A stretch of DNA of 58,888 nt, from contig DAOWGM010000169.1 of NCBI GenBank assembly GCA_030637515.1, forward strand, positions 1-58,888. The letters are read 5' to 3'. Shown piece after piece: positions 17,242 through 26,107 of the stretch; the stretch's first letter is position 1; each line of letters opens with the position of its first letter. This stretch comes from Bacteroidales bacterium (lineage in GTDB: Bacteria > Bacteroidota > Bacteroidia > Bacteroidales > UBA12077). The position numbers and the translations under genes were made by a program. The notes below the pieces were generated by a model, which was given only the letters and a program-made list of their open reading frames with translations, had not been told where the DNA came from and did not search any database.

Positions 17242-18267
17242 TTAATCATTCTCATCTTCTTCTTCATTAGGATCAAAAGCCCATATATCGTCGAAAAAGT
17301 ATGTGCCATTCTGTCCTGTTGCTACATAGCCCCGATTTCCGATAGAAAAGCCTACAGCATCTACTCTTGCTGCTCCTTCAAAATATGTTTTTTCTTCCCA
17401 TAAGTCGGTTATTGGGTCATATTCCCAAACTTCTCCACCTACACCACCAGCACCTCCTGTTGCTATATAACCCATGCCATTTATGGAAAAAGCAACTTTA
17501 TCTGTTCCAGTAAACGCGTAGTCATCGTCAAAGTCCTCATCTGTAGTATCGTCTATATCATTTAACTGACCCCACACTCCAGTTGTTGGATTATAAACCC
17601 AGAAATCTTCTTCATAGGATCCATTATCAATACCTGTACAAACATATGCTTTATCATCAATTGTGAAGGCAACTGCACCTCGTCTTTTATTTCCACCTAT
17701 ACTAACAATTTGTTCCCATTCACCAGAAGTAGGGTCATATTTCCAGAAATCTTTTAAGTAATTTCCATCATATCCGGTTCCAACATATCCAAAATCTCCA
17801 ATTGAAAAAGCAACGGCACCATATCTGGCAGTGCCACTAAAGTCAGCAATTTGGGTCCACGAATTACTTTCAGGATCATATTCCCAAAAGTCTTTTAATT
17901 TATTCTCTCCATCATATCCTGTTCCAATATAACCTTTTCCATTAATACTGAACCCAACAGCTCCGTTTCTGGATACACCCGGAAAAGAATCTAATTTATA
18001 CCAAAAGTTTAAACCGGGATCATATGACCAAAAATCCCGAAGACGTGTTGAGCCTTCTTCGTAACCTGTTCCAAAATAGGCTTTATCGTTAATTGTAAAC
18101 GCAATGGCATCGCACCTTGGAACACCGTCAAAATCTGACAGTTCAACCCAATTGCCAATTGTTGTATCATCATCATCATCGTCATCACTACAAGAGACTA
18201 ATAATACCATTAATCCAAGAATGAAAATTTTAGAACCTAACTGCATGTAATTAATATATTTTTTCAT
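17242..18267 (-). CDS. Kelch-type beta-propeller surface lipoprotein
   Basis: The 341-residue protein has a lipoprotein signal ending LLVSC (Cys26), followed by Ser and seven consecutive Asp. A Ser plus acidic residues right after the lipid-bearing Cys is the kind of signal that sends Bacteroidota lipoproteins to the cell surface. The rest is six Kelch-like repeats of about 48 residues, each with a pattern such as AVGFSINGKGYIGTGY then DFWEYDP and W, which should fold as a beta-propeller. Such propellers usually bind proteins or glycans; no catalytic residues are evident. The C-terminus is acidic (NEEEDEND). It has its own promoter and stands alone. Confidence 0.9.
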   Translation of the reverse strand: MKKYINYMQLGSKIFILGLMVLLVSCSDDDDDDDTTIGNWVELSDFDGVPRCDAIAFTINDKAYFGTGYEEGSTRLRDFWSYDPGLNFWYKLDSFPGVSRNGAVGFSINGKGYIGTGYDGENKLKDFWEYDPESNSWTQIADFSGTARYGAVAFSIGDFGYVGTGYDGNYLKDFWKYDPTSGEWEQIVSIGGNKRRGAVAFTIDDKAYVCTGIDNGSYEEDFWVYNPTTGVWGQLNDIDDTTDEDFDDDYAFTGTDKVAFSINGMGYIATGGAGGVGGEVWEYDPITDLWEEKTYFEGAARVDAVGFSIGNRGYVATGQNGTYFFDDIWAFDPNEEEDEND

Positions 18268-18298
18268 AATTCTACCGCTTTGTAATTAATTTTTTGCT

Positions 18299-18306
18299 CA
18301 AATGTA
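18299..18306 (-). promoter_or_regulatory. -7 promoter element of the Kelch lipoprotein gene
   Basis: On the minus strand TACATTTG matches TAnnTTTG, 31 bases upstream of the ATG. A TTTG at 18332-18335 on the same strand is 25 bases away, a little far for a -33 element. Confidence 0.5.
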
Positions 18307-18612
18307 ACAGAGAGTAATAGTATGATAAAAACAAATTAGATTAATACTCATATTTTGTCGATGAAATAAAGTTATATACCGGTTATTTGTATTTGGTGAT
18401 AAATAATAAGCTGAATCATCCTGTAAGAAATAATTATTGTTATGTGTTTACCTGAAGTCTAAGTAGGCCTTCCTTATATTGTTTAAGGTGAGAAGTAAAT
18501 TGGTATTGACAAGTTCGTCTATGTTTCCTCCCTAATTATCTATTAAATTTTTCTGTAAGCATTCTAACACCCTATTTTTACTCGATAATTATAATTTGTA
18601 AAAACAATTTAC
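18307..18612. other. AT-rich spacer between divergent genes
   Basis: This stretch separates the minus-strand Kelch gene from the plus-strand DUF4270 gene. Besides the upstream part of the Kelch promoter I find no open frame of note, no strong hairpin and no repeat. A near-match to the -7 element (ATAATTTG, about 18590-18597) could serve the DUF4270 gene. Confidence 0.5.
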
Positions 18613-19923
18613 ATGAATTTGCTAAAAAAAATAAATTTAGGAGTATCAGCTATACTGTTGTTAGCATATCTTTTACCATCATGTAATAATGATAATCTTA
18701 TTCTTGGTGAAAACTTTATTGATAACACAACCCGGATTGTTGAAGTAGATACTTTTAGTATGGTATTATCTACTATAATAGTAGATTCAGTAAAGACATC
18801 GTCAACAGGAACAATACTATCCGGTTGTTATGAGGATGGAGAGTTTGGTAATTTAAGCGCAAAAGGATTTTTTCGTATAGGACTTCCTATATCAGATGAT
18901 GTTAGAGTTGAAGAATCAGACGTGTTTGATTCTCTGATATTGGTTTTGCCATATTCCAAATACACATATGGAGATACTAATCAAATCCAGAGAATAGATA
19001 TTTATAAACTAAAGGAGAAACTGGTACGAGATGATATTTCTGATTACTATAATTCTTCGGATTTGGAAACTTATGATTACAGTATTGGAAGTCTGGATTA
19101 TTATCCCAGACCTCATAGAGATTCTGTGATAGAGATTCGTCTGGATGATTCAATGGGAGAAGATTTGTTTGAGAAAATGAAAAATAATACCGAAGAATTA
19201 TCCTCCTATGAGGAGTTCCTGGATTATCTTTATGGATTTGCAATAATACCTGATAATTCTAAAAATTCTGCTATTGTTGGATTCAAAAGTTTAGAACTCA
19301 GGTTTAATTTATATACAAGCAGAATTAAAGAAGAAAAGGAAGAAATTGTATATGAATTTCCTTCATCAGATTCACAGTATCATTTTAGTTGTTTAGTGAG
19401 CGATAGATCAGGTACTGTGCTGGAAGGGCTAATTACTCAGAAAAACGAGTTAAATTCAAAATCAGCAGACAATAAATCATACATTCAGGCTGGCACTGGA
19501 GTCCTAACAAAAATTACATTTCCATATCTGAATAGTATTCTTTTCGATGAAAAAGATATAATAACTTCGGTAGAATTAATTCTTAAGCCAGATAATGAGA
19601 GTTACAAAACAGATCTTCCGGAATTAATATCAGTTTATGGTACTAATAAATTTAACGAATTTGATCTGGAAGATGATGAGAGTTTTATATCTTACTGTGA
19701 ATTTAACCTTGATGAACAATATCATCTTGACACATATTATTCTTTTAATATTACTGATTTTATTCAGGAACAACTTGATGAGGGTTTTATAGACTCTGAT
19801 AAAGGACTTTTATTAACTCTGCCATCGCCTTATTTCAACACATCACTGGAAAGACTTATATTAAGCACCAGCAGTGATCCAGAAAGAGCCCCAAGATTAA
19901 AAATAACATATTTAGAATTTTAA
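18613..19923 (+). CDS. DUF4270 family lipoprotein
   Basis: The 436-residue protein begins with a lipoprotein signal (lipobox LLPSC, Cys24) and continues with the DUF4270 pattern: GENFIDNTTRIVEVDTFS near the start, GCYEDGEFGNLSAKGFFRI, and a C-terminal segment ending LILSTSSDPERAPRLKITY. DUF4270 proteins are found in Bacteroidota, are presumed to be envelope-associated, and have no proven function. The gene for an outer-membrane barrel protein follows after 14 bases, so the two form an operon. The assignment rests on recognised motifs from memory. Confidence 0.85.
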   Translation: MNLLKKINLGVSAILLLAYLLPSCNNDNLILGENFIDNTTRIVEVDTFSMVLSTIIVDSVKTSSTGTILSGCYEDGEFGNLSAKGFFRIGLPISDDVRVEESDVFDSLILVLPYSKYTYGDTNQIQRIDIYKLKEKLVRDDISDYYNSSDLETYDYSIGSLDYYPRPHRDSVIEIRLDDSMGEDLFEKMKNNTEELSSYEEFLDYLYGFAIIPDNSKNSAIVGFKSLELRFNLYTSRIKEEKEEIVYEFPSSDSQYHFSCLVSDRSGTVLEGLITQKNELNSKSADNKSYIQAGTGVLTKITFPYLNSILFDEKDIITSVELILKPDNESYKTDLPELISVYGTNKFNEFDLEDDESFISYCEFNLDEQYHLDTYYSFNITDFIQEQLDEGFIDSDKGLLLTLPSPYFNTSLERLILSTSSDPERAPRLKITYLEF

Positions 19924-19937
19924 ATAAAACGAATCAG

Positions 19938-21185
19938 ATGAAATTTAATAATATACTGATTTTAATAATTATGGTAGTTTTACCTGAATTATTAATTTCT
20001 CAAAATCTGACAAGTTCTCCTTATTCTGTTTTTGGCGTTGGAGAAATTGTTTCAAAAGGATCTGGAATGAATCAGGGCATGGGTGGAGTGGGTATAGGAA
20101 TGAAATCTGTAAACAGCCTTAATAATCTTAATCCTGCTTCGTATTCAGGTATCGATAGTTTATATTTTATATATGAATTAAGTGTCTTGGGTGAATTTTC
20201 AGAGTTTTCAACAACAAATAATAGTCAAAAACAGTTTGATGGGAATCTTTCAGGATTTGCTCTTGGGTTTCAAGCTAAGAACTGGTGGGGTGTTAGTATA
20301 GGGTTAATGCCATTTAGCTCAGTTGGATATAATATTTCTACTGTAAATGAAATGGAAAAGGATAATAGTGTATATAATGACACATATATTGGAACCGGAG
20401 GAATAAACCAAATATATATGGGAAATTCTTTTAAAGTACATAAAAATGTGTCACTTGGTTTAAACGTTTCTTATTTGTTTGGTACTTTAGAGGAGGATGA
20501 ACAAATTTCTTTTGGTAATGATATAATTGATTACAGTTTAAATAGTATAAATTATGTAAATGGTCTTTATGTTGATTATGGTTTACAATATTATATTGAA
20601 GGTAAAAAGTTTAATTACACATTAGGTGCAATATACGGACATAAAAGAAACCTAAACTCTTCATCTGATCGGATTATTTATGATGTGGACGGTCTCGAGC
20701 TATATTCTGGAGAAGATCTGGAAAATAGCGAAAGCTATTCAATTCCTGAAAAAATGGGAATTGGATTTTCTGCCACAAAAAATAATAAGCTCACAGTTGC
20801 TTTTGATTATACTTTAAATAAATGGTCAGATATTGAATTCCAGAATTCAGAAATGGAAACAAAAGACAGCCATAAATTTGCACTTGGGTTGGAGTATAGT
20901 CCTAAAGGTAGAAATAGTGGAAAAGCATTTACAGGATGGTATTACCGGATAGGTGCATACTATAATAGTTCATATTTAAGCATTTACAATAATCAGTTAA
21001 ATTCAAAGGCATTAACATTTGGTTTGGGAATTCCTGTAAAAAGAAATTTAAGCATGTTTAATGTTGCGTTTCAGGTTGGAAATTATGGTACACTTAATGA
21101 TGGCTTAATAGAAGAAAGGTTCTATAATATAAGTGTAAATTTCTCATTACAAGACATTTGGTTTATGAAACGAAAGTTTGAATAG
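19938..21185 (+). CDS. Outer-membrane beta-barrel protein
   Basis: A signal peptide (about 1-21, ending LLISQ) precedes a 415-residue protein with many alternating aromatic and glycine strands (for example AKNWWGVSIGLMPFSS, VSLGLNVSYLFGT, MFNVAFQVGNYG) and a C-terminal strand ending in KRKFE. The N-terminus has the pattern SPYSVFGVGEI followed by GMGGVGIGM and LNPASYSG, common to a group of Bacteroidota FadL/PorV-like barrels. It probably sits in the outer membrane. Its partner is the DUF4270 lipoprotein immediately upstream; substrate or assembly role is unknown. It ends 10 bases from the convergent thiL. Confidence 0.85.
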   Translation: MKFNNILILIIMVVLPELLISQNLTSSPYSVFGVGEIVSKGSGMNQGMGGVGIGMKSVNSLNNLNPASYSGIDSLYFIYELSVLGEFSEFSTTNNSQKQFDGNLSGFALGFQAKNWWGVSIGLMPFSSVGYNISTVNEMEKDNSVYNDTYIGTGGINQIYMGNSFKVHKNVSLGLNVSYLFGTLEEDEQISFGNDIIDYSLNSINYVNGLYVDYGLQYYIEGKKFNYTLGAIYGHKRNLNSSSDRIIYDVDGLELYSGEDLENSESYSIPEKMGIGFSATKNNKLTVAFDYTLNKWSDIEFQNSEMETKDSHKFALGLEYSPKGRNSGKAFTGWYYRIGAYYNSSYLSIYNNQLNSKALTFGLGIPVKRNLSMFNVAFQVGNYGTLNDGLIEERFYNISVNFSLQDIWFMKRKFE

Positions 21186-21195
21186 AATAATATAT

Positions 21196-22242
21196 TTATT
21201 CTTCTTTCATTTGATTCCAGCCTTGTGCTTGAAGCTGAATTGACTGACCTCCAGTTGTAATCATCACGGCTCCATGTTCTTTGTCAGCAATATGACCAAT
21301 CGCATGAATTGATGCTTGGTTTTTTATTTTTTCAAGATCCTTAACGTCAATTGTAAATAATAATTCATAGTCCTCACCACCATTTAAAGCAGCAATTAAT
21401 GGCTCAATTTTAAATTCTTCAGCCATCTTCTCTGTATTTAAGTCGATAGGAATTTTATCCTGAAATATTTTACAACCAACATCTGATTTATTGCATATAT
21501 GAAGAACTTCCGAAGATAATCCGTCCGAAATATCAATCATTGAAGTAGGTTTAATTTTCAGTTCTTTTAATATTTTAATAATATCTTTTCTTGCTTCTGG
21601 TTTTAATTGACGCTCAAGAATGTAGTCATATCCTTTGAGGCTTGGATTAAAATCGGGATTTGTTTTGAAAATTTCTTTCTCACGTTCCAATAATTGTAAT
21701 CCCATATAAGCGCTACCCAAATTACCAGTTACACAAACAATATCGTTTTTCTTAGCAGTACTTCTGTATGTGATGTCTTCTTTTTTGGCTTCACCGATTG
21801 CAGTAATACTTATAGCCAAACCTGTTAGTGATGAGGATGTATCGCCACCAACCAAATCCACATTATAATGTTCGCAAGCCAAATTTATACCTTCATAAAG
21901 TTGTTCCATATGTTCAACTGCAAATTTTCTTGATATAGCAACAGAAACAGTTATTTGTTTGGGCGTAGCATTCATTGCATAAACATCCGAAAGGTTTACC
22001 ACAACTGCTTTATATCCTAAATGCTTTAAGGGTGTATAAATGAGGTTGAAGTGAATTCCTTCAACCAGAAGGTCCGTTGTAACTATGGAACAAATATTTC
22101 CGTGGTTAATTACAGCTGCATCGTCACCAATTCCTTTTAACGTATTTTTATGATGCAATTTTACATCCTTTGTAATGTGATCAATAAGACCAAATTCACC
22201 TAATTCAGAGATTTCTCTTAACTGTTGTTTTTTATCACTCAT
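21196..22242 (-). CDS. thiL: Thiamine-monophosphate kinase
   Basis: ThiL phosphorylates thiamine monophosphate to thiamine pyrophosphate with ATP, the last step of cofactor synthesis. The 348-residue protein has the family motifs: the N-terminal acidic pair in KGIGDDAAVI, TTDLLVEGIHF, LSDVYAMNATP, the GGDTS loop and SMIDISDGLSSE, plus NGGEDYELLF near the C-terminus. Length and motif order are normal, so it should be active. No TPP riboswitch or other thi gene lies beside it. It is transcribed away from the suf operon. Confidence 0.96.
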   Translation of the reverse strand: MSDKKQQLREISELGEFGLIDHITKDVKLHHKNTLKGIGDDAAVINHGNICSIVTTDLLVEGIHFNLIYTPLKHLGYKAVVVNLSDVYAMNATPKQITVSVAISRKFAVEHMEQLYEGINLACEHYNVDLVGGDTSSSLTGLAISITAIGEAKKEDITYRSTAKKNDIVCVTGNLGSAYMGLQLLEREKEIFKTNPDFNPSLKGYDYILERQLKPEARKDIIKILKELKIKPTSMIDISDGLSSEVLHICNKSDVGCKIFQDKIPIDLNTEKMAEEFKIEPLIAALNGGEDYELLFTIDVKDLEKIKNQASIHAIGHIADKEHGAVMITTGGQSIQLQAQGWNQMKEE

Positions 22243-22313
22243 CTTAAAAATTGATATATATCATTAAAAAAAAAGATTAAACAATCTTGCTGTAATAGTT
22301 GTTAAAATTTAAA

Positions 22314-22321
22314 TATATTTG
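22314..22321 (+). promoter_or_regulatory. -7 promoter element of the suf operon
   Basis: TATATTTG matches TAnnTTTG, with a TTG at 22287-22289 24 bases upstream as a possible -33 element. The leader to the sufB ATG is about 58 bases. I see no Fur or IscR-type site that I can support. Confidence 0.5.
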
Positions 22322-22384
22322 CACCTAATTTAGATTTAATCTATTTAAACGTAGTGCGGTTTTATATAGAGATTTTGCAAAGTT

Positions 22385-23833
22385 ATGGAAAAAGATCAAG
22401 ATAAAATATTAAATGATGTAACGCAGGGTGAATACAAGTATGGGTTTGTTACTGATATTGAAAATGAAACTATACCAAAGGGCTTGAATGAAGATACTGT
22501 TAGGATGATTTCGCAAAAAAAGAATGAACCTGAGTTTATGTTGGAGTTTCGATTAAAAGCTTTTCGTTATTGGCAAACCTTGAAAATGCCTGAGTGGGCA
22601 CATTTAAATATACCTGAAATTGATTATCAGGATATTATTTATTATTCAGCACCAAAACAAAAAGTTGCCCTGGATAGCATGGATGATGTAGATCCTGATT
22701 TAAAAGCAACTTTCGATAAATTAGGAATTCCTTTGGATGAACAAAAAATGATGTCCGGAGTTGCTGTGGATGCTGTAATGGATAGTGTGTCAGTTAAAAC
22801 AACTTTCAAAGAGAATCTGAGCGAATTAGGAATAATCTTTTGTTCATTTAGCGAAGCGGTTCAGGAACATCCTGATTTGGTTAAAAAATATATGGGATCG
22901 GTTGTTCCTTATACTGATAATTACTTTGCAGCTTTAAATTCTGCTGTTTTTAGTGATGGTTCTTTTTGTTATATCCCAAAAGGAGTAAGATGTCCAATGG
23001 AATTATCAACTTATTTTAGAATTAATGCAGCTAATACAGGTCAGTTTGAAAGAACTTTAATAATTGCAGATGATGATGCATATGTTAGTTATTTGGAAGG
23101 TTGTACTGCACCACAGAGAGATGAAAATCAGCTTCATGCAGCGATTGTTGAAATTATTGCTAATAAGAATTCAGAAGTAAAATATTCAACGGTTCAGAAC
23201 TGGTATCCTGGTGATAAAAATGGAGTAGGTGGTATTTTTAATTTTGTAACTAAGCGAGGAAAATGTGCCGGTGAAAATTCCAAAATATCATGGACACAGG
23301 TTGAAACAGGTTCAGCTGTTACATGGAAATATCCAAGTTGCTTATTATTAGGTGATAACTCAGTTGGTGAATTTTACTCTGTTGCAGTAACAAATAATCA
23401 TCAACAGGCTGATACCGGAACTAAAATGATTCATATTGGTAAAAATACGAAGAGCCTTATTATCTCTAAAGGTATTTCTGCAGGATTTAGTCAAAATAGT
23501 TATCGTGGATTAGTTAAGGTTGTAAAGAATGCAAAAAATGCACGAAACTTTTCTCAGTGCGATAGTTTGCTTTTAGGTGATAAATGTGGTGCACATACAT
23601 TCCCTTATATCGAAGTGGATAATAAAGATTCGATTGTTGAGCACGAAGCAACAACTTCAAAAATTGGAGAAGATCAGATATTTTATTGTAACCAACGTGG
23701 TATAAAAACCGAAGATGCAATTGGTTTAATAGTAAATGGTTATGCTAAAGAAGTTTTAAATAAACTACCAATGGAATTTGCAGTAGAAGCACAAAAACTT
23801 TTGCAAATAAGCTTAGAGGGTAGTGTGGGTTAA
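22385..23833 (+). CDS. sufB: Fe-S cluster scaffold subunit SufB
   Basis: SufB is the scaffold of the SufBC2D complex, on which Fe-S clusters are built from sulfur delivered by SufS-SufE. The 482-residue length fits the family. Recognised stretches are [41 protein letters not shown], the conserved core [13 protein letters not shown], and the C-terminal [17 protein letters not shown] and [17 protein letters not shown]. It opens the operon sufB-C-D-S-E-T. The 97-base gap to sufC contains simple intergenic repeats. Confidence 0.97.
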   Translation: MEKDQDKILNDVTQGEYKYGFVTDIENETIPKGLNEDTVRMISQKKNEPEFMLEFRLKAFRYWQTLKMPEWAHLNIPEIDYQDIIYYSAPKQKVALDSMDDVDPDLKATFDKLGIPLDEQKMMSGVAVDAVMDSVSVKTTFKENLSELGIIFCSFSEAVQEHPDLVKKYMGSVVPYTDNYFAALNSAVFSDGSFCYIPKGVRCPMELSTYFRINAANTGQFERTLIIADDDAYVSYLEGCTAPQRDENQLHAAIVEIIANKNSEVKYSTVQNWYPGDKNGVGGIFNFVTKRGKCAGENSKISWTQVETGSAVTWKYPSCLLLGDNSVGEFYSVAVTNNHQQADTGTKMIHIGKNTKSLIISKGISAGFSQNSYRGLVKVVKNAKNARNFSQCDSLLLGDKCGAHTFPYIEVDNKDSIVEHEATTSKIGEDQIFYCNQRGIKTEDAIGLIVNGYAKEVLNKLPMEFAVEAQKLLQISLEGSVG

Positions 23834-23837
23834 TTTA

Positions 23838-23910
23838 ATTATGAATTAAGAATTAGAAATTAAGAATTTAAAATATGAACCTATAGCCTACAGCTTGTAG
23901 CTTAAAGCTA
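23838..23910 (+). repeat. Short degenerate tandem repeats in the sufB-sufC spacer
   Basis: Two blocks occur: GAATTA-like units repeated at 23838-23869 (ATGAATTAAGAATTAG then AAATTAAGAA) and AGCTTGTAGCTTAAAGCT-like heptamer units at 23886-23910. Similar heptamer blocks occur near 28271, 28703 and 34322. They lie between cotranscribed genes, not in coding sequence. Confidence 0.6.
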
Positions 23911-23930
23911 TTGACAAAATATAAGGAAAC

Positions 23931-24683
23931 ATGTTATCAATAAAAAATTTACACGCAAATATTGAAGGTAAAGAAATCCTGAAAGGAATTAATCTTGAGG
24001 TAAAAGCTGGTGAGGTTCATGCAATTATGGGACCAAATGGTTCCGGGAAAAGTACATTGGCATCCGTTTTGGCTGGAAGAGAAATGTTTGAAGTTACAGA
24101 AGGAAAGGTTACATACCTTGGTGAAGATCTTTTAGAGAAAACTCCTGAAGTACGCGCAAGTGAAGGGATTTTCCTTGGATTTCAATATCCAATTGAGATT
24201 CCTGGGGTTAGCATGGTCAACTTTATGAAAACTGCTGTTAATGAACAACGAAAACATAAGGATTTAGAACCATTATCATCGTCAGATTTCTTGAAAATAA
24301 TGCGTGAAAAGAAAGAACTTGTTGAGCTTGATGCAGCATTGGCAAACAGATCAGTTAATGAAGGTTTTTCTGGTGGTGAGAAGAAAAGAAATGAAATTTT
24401 TCAAATGGCAATGTTAGAGCCAAAATTATCAATTCTGGATGAAACAGATTCTGGATTGGATATTGATGCATTAAGAGTTGTTGCAAACGGAGTTAATAAA
24501 TTAAAGTCTTCGGAGAATGCAACAATTGTAATTACACACTATCAAAGACTACTGGATTATATTGTTCCTGATTTTGTTCATGTGCTGTATAATGGTAAAA
24601 TAATTAAGTCCGGAGGAAAAGAATTAGCTCTTGAACTTGAAGAAAAGGGTTATGATTGGTTAAAGAAAGATTCTAAGGTTTAA
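23931..24683 (+). CDS. sufC: Fe-S assembly ATPase SufC
   Basis: SufC is the ABC-type ATPase of the SufBC2D scaffold. The 250-residue protein has Walker A GPNGSGKST, the Q-loop FLGFQYP, the Suf-type signature FSGGEKKRNE, Walker B LSILDETDSGLD and the switch His in VITHYQR. It lacks membrane segments, as expected for a cytoplasmic assembly factor. It lies between sufB and sufD in the usual order. Confidence 0.97.
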   Translation: MLSIKNLHANIEGKEILKGINLEVKAGEVHAIMGPNGSGKSTLASVLAGREMFEVTEGKVTYLGEDLLEKTPEVRASEGIFLGFQYPIEIPGVSMVNFMKTAVNEQRKHKDLEPLSSSDFLKIMREKKELVELDAALANRSVNEGFSGGEKKRNEIFQMAMLEPKLSILDETDSGLDIDALRVVANGVNKLKSSENATIVITHYQRLLDYIVPDFVHVLYNGKIIKSGGKELALELEEKGYDWLKKDSKV

Positions 24684-24722
24684 AGACTTGGAAGTTGTAA
24701 TCGGATTTTAAAAAGCAATCTT

Positions 24723-26090
24723 ATGAGCTTAGAAACTGTTAAAGTAGATACAAAAGAAAACTTCATAGAACTATACCAGAAAAATCTGGAATTATTGAAA
24801 AATGATTCTTCTGATTATATTAATGAAGTTCGTGAAAAGGCTTTTGAGCAATTTAAATCACAAGGTATTCCTGATAAGAAAAATGAAAACTATAAATACA
24901 CAGACTTAAATAAAGAATTTGAGAATGGGTATAAGAATTATTTTTCTCCAAAAAATATACAATTTCAGATCAAAGATATTTTTAACTGCGATGTTCCTGA
25001 TTTAAATACAAAAGTGATTCTTTTATTAAATGGTTGGTATTATGATCGAGAAAATTTAATGACAGAATTGCCTGGAGGAGCTATGATTGGAAGCTTCCAA
25101 AAAGCAACAGAAATATATCCGGATTTAGTGAAGAAGCATTTTGCAAAATATGCCGATTCTGAAAAGGAAGGATTGGTTGCATTAAATACAGCTTTTGTAA
25201 AAGATGGTGTTTTCATGTATGTTCCGAAAGGAGTTGTAATTGAAAAGCCTATTCAGATCATTAATATTTTAATGGACGAAGAAGAAGGTTTTACTCAGCA
25301 TAGAAATTTATTTATTCTCGAAGAAAATAGTCAGGCATCGGTAGTAATATGTGATCATACTTTATCAAAACCAAATTTTTTAACAAATTCGGTAACTGAA
25401 ATATTTGTAGGTCAAAATGCAGATTTGGAATATTCAAGAATGCAGAATGAACATAATGGTTCAAAACAGGTTTCGCATTTATATTTTAATCAGGAAAAGG
25501 ACAGCCGTGTAAACGCAAATACGATTTCTTTACATGGAGGATTAATCCGGAATAATGTAAATATATTGTTAAATGGCGAAGGCTGTGAGAATACTACAAC
25601 AGGACTTTATTTTACTGACAAAGGGCAGCATATAGATAATTATATTTATATGGATCATGCACATCCAAATTGTACAAGTAAACAATTATTTAAGGGTGTT
25701 TTAGATGATTATGCAACGGGTGCATTTAGCGGCAAAGTGTTGGTTCGGAAAGATGCTCAGCAAACACAGGCATATCAAACAAATAATAATATTCTGTTAA
25801 CCGATGATGTTGATATTAAAACCAAACCGCAGTTAGAAATTTATGCAGACGATGTAAAATGTAGTCATGGTGCAACTGTTGGACAGTTGGACGAAGATGC
25901 ATTGTTTTATTTAAGGACTCGTGGAATTGAGAAAAAAGAAGCAAAACTATTGTTAATGTATGCTTTTGCTAATGACGTAATTAAAACAATTCAGGTTCCG
26001 GCATTACAGGAACGTATTCAGGATTTAGTTGATAAACGCCTACGTGGTGAGTTATCGAGATGTAATTCATGCCAGATGCATTGTTGTTAA
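24723..26090 (+). CDS. sufD: Fe-S cluster assembly subunit SufD
   Basis: SufD is the structural partner of SufB in the SufBC2D scaffold and is thought to help in iron acquisition. The 455-residue protein shares the SufB/SufD right-handed beta-helix pattern, with VALNTAFVKDGVFMYVPKG, and the C-terminal motif DDVKCSHGATVGQLDEDALFY. It ends CNSCQMHCC, an unusual Cys-rich tail. Its last bases overlap possible early starts of sufS. Confidence 0.96.
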   Translation: MSLETVKVDTKENFIELYQKNLELLKNDSSDYINEVREKAFEQFKSQGIPDKKNENYKYTDLNKEFENGYKNYFSPKNIQFQIKDIFNCDVPDLNTKVILLLNGWYYDRENLMTELPGGAMIGSFQKATEIYPDLVKKHFAKYADSEKEGLVALNTAFVKDGVFMYVPKGVVIEKPIQIINILMDEEEGFTQHRNLFILEENSQASVVICDHTLSKPNFLTNSVTEIFVGQNADLEYSRMQNEHNGSKQVSHLYFNQEKDSRVNANTISLHGGLIRNNVNILLNGEGCENTTTGLYFTDKGQHIDNYIYMDHAHPNCTSKQLFKGVLDDYATGAFSGKVLVRKDAQQTQAYQTNNNILLTDDVDIKTKPQLEIYADDVKCSHGATVGQLDEDALFYLRTRGIEKKEAKLLLMYAFANDVIKTIQVPALQERIQDLVDKRLRGELSRCNSCQMHCC

Positions 26091-26107
26091 TATTAAAACT
26101 TTTTACT

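Noticed and set aside
18160..18190. The GAT-type tract in the Kelch lipoprotein as a separate microsatellite
   Set aside because: It codes for the Asp run right after the lipid Cys and is explained by the protein; kept only as a possible source of length variation.
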